Notes under the pieces: model-generated | Told to the model about the DNA's origin: nothing | Seen by the model: the letters and a program-made list of their open reading frames with translations, nothing else | Database searches by the model: none | NCBI GenBank assembly: GCA_045629305.1 | Contig: JAZQQZ010000019.1 | Location: 62,001-126,000 of the forward strand | DNA: 64,000 nt | DNA from: UBA1227 sp045629305 | GTDB lineage: Bacteria; Bacillota; Clostridia; Oscillospirales; Acutalibacteraceae | Direction of reading: 5' to 3' | Made by a program: the position numbers and the translations under genes | Shown: positions 60,312-64,000 of the stretch, one piece after another | Layout: each line of letters starts with the position of its first letter | Numbering within the stretch: position 1 is the first letter of the stretch

Positions 60312-60653
60312 ATGGACGCACTTAAAATTATCACAGAGGGCCAGATTAAGCCAGAACAGACACAGTTCAATGTCGGTGATACAGTTAAAGTTCACGTAAA
60401 CATCAAAGAGGGTAACCGTGAGAGAATTCAGACATTCGAGGGCACAGTTATCGCAAAGCGTGGCAGCGGTGTATCTGAGACATTTACAGTTCGTCGTATT
60501 TCATACGGCGTAGGCGTAGAGAGAGTATTCCCTCTCAACTCACCAAACGTTGTTAAGATCGAAGTTACTCGTAGAGGTAAGGTTCGTAGAAGCAAGCTCT
60601 ACTATCTTCGTGATCGTGTTGGTAAGGCTTCTAAGGTTAAAGAGAAAATCTAA
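60312..60653 (+). CDS. rplS: 50S ribosomal protein L19
   Basis: A 113-residue ribosomal protein at the 30S-50S interface. FNVGDTVKVHVNIKEGNRERIQ, the loop FEGTVIAKRGSG and the C-terminal SKLYYLRDRVGKAS are diagnostic. The ATG at 60312 follows GGAGG; the open frame continues upstream into the leader RNA without support. It has its own promoter and terminator and precedes the signal peptidase/rbgA/rnhB cluster, a common order in Firmicutes. Confidence 0.97.
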   Translation: MDALKIITEGQIKPEQTQFNVGDTVKVHVNIKEGNRERIQTFEGTVIAKRGSGVSETFTVRRISYGVGVERVFPLNSPNVVKIEVTRRGKVRRSKLYYLRDRVGKASKVKEKI

Positions 60654-60668
60654 CTTTATATGGCTTCA

Positions 60669-60697
60669 AGAGGGTGGCAAATGCCATCCTCTTTTTT
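60669..60697 (+). terminator. rplS terminator
   Basis: An 11-bp stem (60669-60679 with 60682-60692, one G-T pair) with a tight AA loop and six Ts. Confidence 0.92.
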
Positions 60698-60715
60698 CTT
60701 TATTTTTAATATTAA

Positions 60716-60744
60716 TTGATTTTGTAACCTATTTGTAGTAAAAT
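60716..60744 (+). promoter_or_regulatory. lepB promoter with WalR-like direct repeat in the spacer
   Basis: TTGATT (60716-60721), a 17-nt spacer and TAAAAT (60739-60744). The spacer holds TGTAAC-N5-TGTAGT (60723-60739), one base off the WalR pattern and closely like the repeat before murA. Confidence 0.45.
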
Positions 60745-60775
60745 TAATGTTCACTATGGGAAAGGAGTGAGTCAA

Positions 60776-61345
60776 GTGACAGAATATGAAGGCGTAACTT
60801 TGAAAGATGATGAACGCATGAATAAACCTGCCATCAAAAGAGCGCTTTTCATATATGACATTGTGTCGGTTTTAGTCGGCGCCGTCGTTGCTGTCCTTGT
60901 TATCATTTGCCTTTTCTTTAGAGTATCCTCTGTGGTCGGCGCCTCGATGGAACCGACACTGTACGAGGGAGACCAACTCATTATTTCGCCATTTAAAAAT
61001 TCGTATGCATATGGTGACATAGTGATAATTCACAGAGAGCACGAAGTCTCTCTCGTGAAAAGAATTATTGCCACGCCGGGCGATACGCTCGACATAGATT
61101 TTGAGACCGGCGTAGTCACATTGAACGGAGAGGTCTTAAAAGAGGATTACATTGCGGAGCCAACATATTTGTCATATGAAGATGGTCCGAAATTCCCAAT
61201 TACGATTCCTCAGGGCTACTACTTCGCTATGGGAGATAATAGAAATAATTCGCTCGATTCAAGATCCGAATCAATCGGACTTATCAATGAGCAATATATA
61301 CTTGGAAAGATGATTGTTGATTTAAGTAATAAGGAGGCAAAATAG
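60776..61345 (+). CDS. lepB: Signal peptidase I (first of two)
   Basis: A 189-residue type I signal peptidase with one N-terminal membrane helix (about 22-45). The catalytic Ser is in VVGASMEPTLYEGD and the Lys in SLVKRIIATPGD; FAMGDNRNNSLDSR is the third conserved box. The GTG at 60776 lies 8 nt after AAAGGAG; a GTG at 60767 overlaps that site. The second signal peptidase gene follows with no gap. It removes signal peptides of secreted proteins on the outer face of the membrane. Confidence 0.95.
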   Translation: MTEYEGVTLKDDERMNKPAIKRALFIYDIVSVLVGAVVAVLVIICLFFRVSSVVGASMEPTLYEGDQLIISPFKNSYAYGDIVIIHREHEVSLVKRIIATPGDTLDIDFETGVVTLNGEVLKEDYIAEPTYLSYEDGPKFPITIPQGYYFAMGDNRNNSLDSRSESIGLINEQYILGKMIVDLSNKEAK

Positions 61346-61894
61346 ATGGAAAGAGTAATTAGCATAATCTATGAAATCGTAAGCATACTCATTATGGCGA
61401 CTATTATTCTCGCTATAATTTTCACTTTCTTTTTCCGTTTTGTAAGTGTTGTAGGAGATTCAATGAATCCTTCACTTGCCTCTGGAGATCTTACAGGAGT
61501 TTCACAGCTTGGCATGAACTATAAGCCAAATTATGGCGATGTGGTTGTCATCTCAAGGCCAGGTGAACTTGATGAGAGCATCATCAAGAGAGTAATTGCA
61601 ACAGAGGGTGAGACAATCAACATCGATTTCACATCAGGAAGAGTATTTCTTGATGGTAGTGAAATCGAGGAGGACTATATTGGCAATCCGACAACTAATG
61701 CATATGATATGGATTTCCCAATCACAGTACCTGAAGGATATTGTTTCGTTATGGGTGACAATAGACAGGGCTCACTTGATTCACGTTCAACTGTTGTAGG
61801 TCTTATCGACAACAGATCAATAATTGGAAAGGCAACTTTTGGAATTACGAATGACGGACTCGTATCACTTGACGTTTCACAGTACCTAGAATAA
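61346..61894 (+). CDS. lepB: Signal peptidase I (second of two)
   Basis: A 182-residue second type I signal peptidase. It has a membrane helix near residues 7-30, the catalytic Ser in VVGDSMNPSLASGD, the Lys in SIIKRVIATEGE and the box FVMGDNRQGSLDSR. It starts directly after the stop of the first copy and is clearly diverged from it (for example, there is a longer loop before the catalytic Lys), so it is an old duplicate, perhaps with a different substrate preference. rbgA follows 10 bp later. Confidence 0.95.
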   Translation: MERVISIIYEIVSILIMATIILAIIFTFFFRFVSVVGDSMNPSLASGDLTGVSQLGMNYKPNYGDVVVISRPGELDESIIKRVIATEGETINIDFTSGRVFLDGSEIEEDYIGNPTTNAYDMDFPITVPEGYCFVMGDNRQGSLDSRSTVVGLIDNRSIIGKATFGITNDGLVSLDVSQYLE

Positions 61895-61904
61895 GGAGAA
61901 CGAA

Positions 61905-62771
61905 ATGGCAGACATAGGAGATCAGGTTGTCCAGTGGTTTCCCGGCCACATGGCGAAGACCAGAAGAAAAATTAAAGAAAATTTACCGCTGGTCGATGCT
62001 GTAGTTGAGCTGGTGGATGCGAGGATTCCAGTGTCGAGTCGTAATCCAGAGCTTGATGAATTGACAAGCAGCAAGCCTCGCATCGTTCTGCTCAACAAAT
62101 GCGATGTTGCGGATGCAAATGCGACAGCGCAGTGGATAAAGCATTTCGAAGCAGAGGGCGTGCATGCCTTGGCGGTTGACTGCAAGTCGGGCAAGGGGCT
62201 CGGAAAATTCGACGACATGGTAAAGACAGCCCTTGCCGACAAGATCGCAGCCAACGAGGAGCGCGGCATGCCTGGTAAGGCACTCCGTTTCATGGTTGTC
62301 GGTATTCCTAATACTGGCAAGTCAACTTTCATAAACAAGATGAGCGGTAGGAACCGCTTGAAGACGGCTGACAAGCCGGGCGTAACAAGAGCGAGCCAAT
62401 GGGTTGCCTGTGGCAACGGCATCGAACTTCTTGACACCCCTGGTGTACTTTGGCCGAAGTTCGATGATCCACTCGTTGGCGACAGGCTCGCCTTCATTGG
62501 CTCGGTAAAGGATGAGATTCTTGACTCCGAGACAATTGCAGTAAGACTCATCGAAGTTCTTAGAACAGACTATAAGGAGACACTTCTCCAGAGATATAAA
62601 ATCAGTGAGGAGGATCTCGAACTTGAACCTTATGAGATCCTTGAGAAAATCGGCGCTGCCCGTGGTATGAAAATCCGCGGTGGCGAGGTTGACACAGAGA
62701 GAGCTGCGGTAACGCTCCTTGATGAGTACCGTGGCGGTAAACTTGGAAGACTCACTTTTGAGAGGCCGTAA
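61905..62771 (+). CDS. rbgA: Ribosome biogenesis GTPase RbgA (YlqF)
   Basis: A 288-residue circularly permuted GTPase needed for late 50S assembly. The order of motifs is G4 (LLNKCDVADA), G1 (GIPNTGKSTFINKM), then G3 (LLDTPGVLWPKF), as expected for the permuted family. The N-terminal QWFPGHMAKTRR and a helical C-terminal domain (about 215-288) are typical. AAGGAG precedes the ATG. The order lepB-rbgA-rnhB-yraN is conserved in many Firmicutes. Confidence 0.95.
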   Translation: MADIGDQVVQWFPGHMAKTRRKIKENLPLVDAVVELVDARIPVSSRNPELDELTSSKPRIVLLNKCDVADANATAQWIKHFEAEGVHALAVDCKSGKGLGKFDDMVKTALADKIAANEERGMPGKALRFMVVGIPNTGKSTFINKMSGRNRLKTADKPGVTRASQWVACGNGIELLDTPGVLWPKFDDPLVGDRLAFIGSVKDEILDSETIAVRLIEVLRTDYKETLLQRYKISEEDLELEPYEILEKIGAARGMKIRGGEVDTERAAVTLLDEYRGGKLGRLTFERP

Positions 62772-62772
62772 T

Positions 62773-63381
62773 ATGAGCACTACAACTCCCACATATGAAT
62801 ATGAGAAGGCAGCGCTCGATTCCGGTTATAAAGTTGTCTGTGGAATAGATGAGGCAGGAAGAGGTCCTCTCGCGGGCCCAGTATTCGCAGCGGCAGTTGT
62901 ACTGCCACTTGATTGCGAAATACCTGGCCTCAATGATTCTAAGAAACTCACTGAGAAAAAGAGAGAGGCACTCTTCGATGTCGTAATTGAGAGGGCGATT
63001 GCATATAGCGTCGCATCAGCATCGGAGAAGGAGATTGATGAGATCAATATCCTGAATGCCACCTATCTTGCAATGAAACGTGCATATGAGGGCCTCGGCA
63101 TCACGCCGGATATGGCACTCATCGATGGCAACAGAAAGCCAGGGCTTTCCTGTGCAGAGGAAACAGTTGTAAAAGGCGATGCGAAATCAATGAGTATCGC
63201 AGCAGCATCTATTCTCGCGAAAGTTTCAAGGGACAGATATATGCTCGAGATGGATAAACTGTTCCCTGAATATCAATTTGCAAAGCACAAGGGATATGGC
63301 ACAGCACTTCATTATGAGATGATTAGGAATTTCGGACCATCTGAAATTCACAGAAAGACTTTCCTAAAGAAAATGCATTAA
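62773..63381 (+). CDS. rnhB: Ribonuclease HII
   Basis: A 202-residue enzyme that cuts RNA in RNA-DNA hybrids at single ribonucleotides. The catalytic acidic residues are in CGIDEAGRGPLAGP and ALIDGNRKPG; NDSKKLTEKKRE and MSIAAASILAKVSRD are the other family motifs. It starts 1 bp after the rbgA stop. No strong ribosome-binding site is visible, consistent with translational coupling. Its stop touches the YraN frame. Confidence 0.96.
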   Translation: MSTTTPTYEYEKAALDSGYKVVCGIDEAGRGPLAGPVFAAAVVLPLDCEIPGLNDSKKLTEKKREALFDVVIERAIAYSVASASEKEIDEINILNATYLAMKRAYEGLGITPDMALIDGNRKPGLSCAEETVVKGDAKSMSIAAASILAKVSRDRYMLEMDKLFPEYQFAKHKGYGTALHYEMIRNFGPSEIHRKTFLKKMH

Positions 63382-63407
63382 TGGATTGGCTATCGTGGGA
63401 AGGCATT

Positions 63408-63773
63408 ATGAAAAAAGAAGGTCTTGGAGTCGACGGTGAGAACCTTGCCGCCGAATACCTAATATCCCACGGATATAAAATGATTGCTCGCAATTTCATC
63501 TCTCGTTTCGGTGAGATAGACATCATTGCGAAGCAAGGAAATTATCTCTGCTTTATCGAGGTTAAGACGAGAAAATCGAGACGAAATATTGCGAGCGGGT
63601 ACGAGGCGGTATCACCTGCGAAGCAGAGAAAGATAATAAGTACCGCGAACTATTTTCTCATCACCAATAGACATTATCTAAATTTGCAACCGCGCTTCGA
63701 TTGCATAGAGGTCAATATCGATGAGAAAACTGGCAAAGTGAATATTGATATGCTGAAAGCAGCATTTGAATAA
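63408..63773 (+). CDS. YraN (UPF0102) family nuclease-like protein
   Basis: A 121-residue protein of the YraN/UPF0102 family, with a restriction-endonuclease-like core: RFGEIDIIAKQG and FIEVKTRKS carry the acidic and Lys residues. The ATG at 63408, preceded by GGAAGG, gives the usual family N-terminus (GVDGENLAAEYL shortly after the start). An in-frame ATG at 63381, overlapping the rnhB stop, is an alternative that adds nine residues. The family often neighbours rnhB; its role is undetermined. Confidence 0.88.
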   Translation: MKKEGLGVDGENLAAEYLISHGYKMIARNFISRFGEIDIIAKQGNYLCFIEVKTRKSRRNIASGYEAVSPAKQRKIISTANYFLITNRHYLNLQPRFDCIEVNIDEKTGKVNIDMLKAAFE

Positions 63774-63782
63774 GGAGACAAT

Positions 63783-64000
63783 ATGTATTACACAAGCACA
63801 AGAAATAAGAACCTAAAGGTTACTTCATCAGAAGCTATCACAAAGGGCATCTCAGAGGAGGGCGGCCTTTTCGTACCTTGCGAAATTCCTGCACTTTCTC
63901 CTGCCGACATCAAAGAGATGGTCGGCATGTCCTACAAGGAGCGTGCTAAGAAAGTTCTTGCGCTCTACCTTACTGACTTCACCAAAGATGAGATTGAATA
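63783..64000 (+). CDS. thrC: Threonine synthase, N-terminal part (cut by window end)
   Basis: The first 72 residues of a PLP-dependent threonine synthase (phosphohomoserine to threonine). The opening MYYTSTRNKNLKVTSSEAI and GISEEGGLFVPCEIP are diagnostic for the longer ThrC class. GGAGACAAT precedes the ATG, 9 bp after the YraN gene. The remainder lies beyond the window. Confidence 0.92.
   Translation, partial: MYYTSTRNKNLKVTSSEAITKGISEEGGLFVPCEIPALSPADIKEMVGMSYKERAKKVLALYLTDFTKDEIE

Noticed and set aside
61922..62551. A 209-codon minus-strand frame opposite rbgA
   Set aside because: It is a Ser/Pro-rich shadow caused by codon bias of the RbgA gene, with no independent support.
1..64000. 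tRNA, rRNA, insertion sequence or prophage genes
   Set aside because: Reading both strands I found no cloverleaf with a GTTCGA-type arm, no rRNA segments, no transposase or integrase, and no phage structural genes.

Overview
The window reads as a chromosomal stretch of an anaerobic member of the Clostridia (Bacillota), probably Lachnospiraceae-like. This rests on gene content: a complete Rnf complex with its apbE/NusG-II/Gx companions, a GTP-type PEP carboxykinase, an archaeal-type prolyl-tRNA synthetase, McsA/McsB-type sequence, RbgA, DUF6472 and strong AGGAGG ribosome-binding sites. The family is an inference; no rRNA is present to settle it. I see no tRNA or rRNA genes, CRISPR array, insertion sequence or prophage. 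Nearly all of the sequence is densely packed core genome, with operons separated by clear stem-loop terminators.

Layout. 1-8.7 kb: the end of an NhaC antiporter gene, then, on the minus strand, zapA and a U32 family gene, a glycogen phosphorylase/GH13 pair, and an iron alcohol dehydrogenase. 8.9-14.2 kb (mostly plus): gdhA, a GNAT acetyltransferase, a two-component system, and a YgjP-type metalloprotein with a TSCPD protein. 14.2-25.5 kb (minus): one tightly packed ten-gene run, valS - two RCK potassium regulators - TrkH - a kinase-less KdpD-like sensor - trmL - degV - pgk - tpiA - gpmI. 25.6-32.6 kb (plus): a pseudouridine synthase, murA, a WalJ-like hydrolase, rlmH, a small membrane protein, an AEC transporter and an LTA synthase-like enzyme. 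32.6-36 kb (minus): a flavin reductase with an extra C-terminal domain, and serC-serA. 36.2-38.9 kb (plus): a large AT-rich glycosyltransferase/glycerophosphotransferase fusion. 38.9-46.1 kb (minus): apbE - NusG-II - Gx transporter - rnfCDGEAB. 46.3-49 kb (plus): a McsA-McsB fusion and a flavoprotein. 49-64 kb: a GT2 glycosyltransferase (minus), then on plus pckG, an SDR enzyme, acpP, proS, pssA-psd, an NlpC/P60 protein, DUF6472, an amidohydrolase, DUF805, a CAP-domain protein, rplS, two signal peptidases, rbgA, rnhB, a YraN protein and the start of thrC.

The genes sketch a fermentative physiology. Glycogen or maltodextrin is degraded by GlgP and GH13, with lower glycolysis through Pgk, TpiA and GpmI. 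Rnf couples ferredoxin and NAD to an ion gradient, ApbE supplies its covalent flavins, and PckG handles C4/C3 metabolism. GdhA, SerA/SerC and ThrC make amino acids. AcpP, PssA and Psd serve lipids, and MurA, an LTA synthase-like enzyme and a TagF-like enzyme serve the envelope.

The strongest candidate for something undescribed is the gene at 46297-47649. It joins an McsA zinc-finger region to an McsB arginine-kinase domain in one protein, omits the UVR segment of McsA, has replaced four of the five arginines that hold ATP phosphates in this superfamily, yet keeps the RDxxRA phosphoarginine-receptor motif. Other points of interest are the kinase-less KdpD-like sensor in the K+ operon, a flavin reductase with a PCP_red-like tail, a consensus promoter that would give a leaderless pseudouridine synthase mRNA, an 11-bp inverted repeat at the gdhA promoter, and a structured 340-bp intergenic region upstream of the SDR gene.
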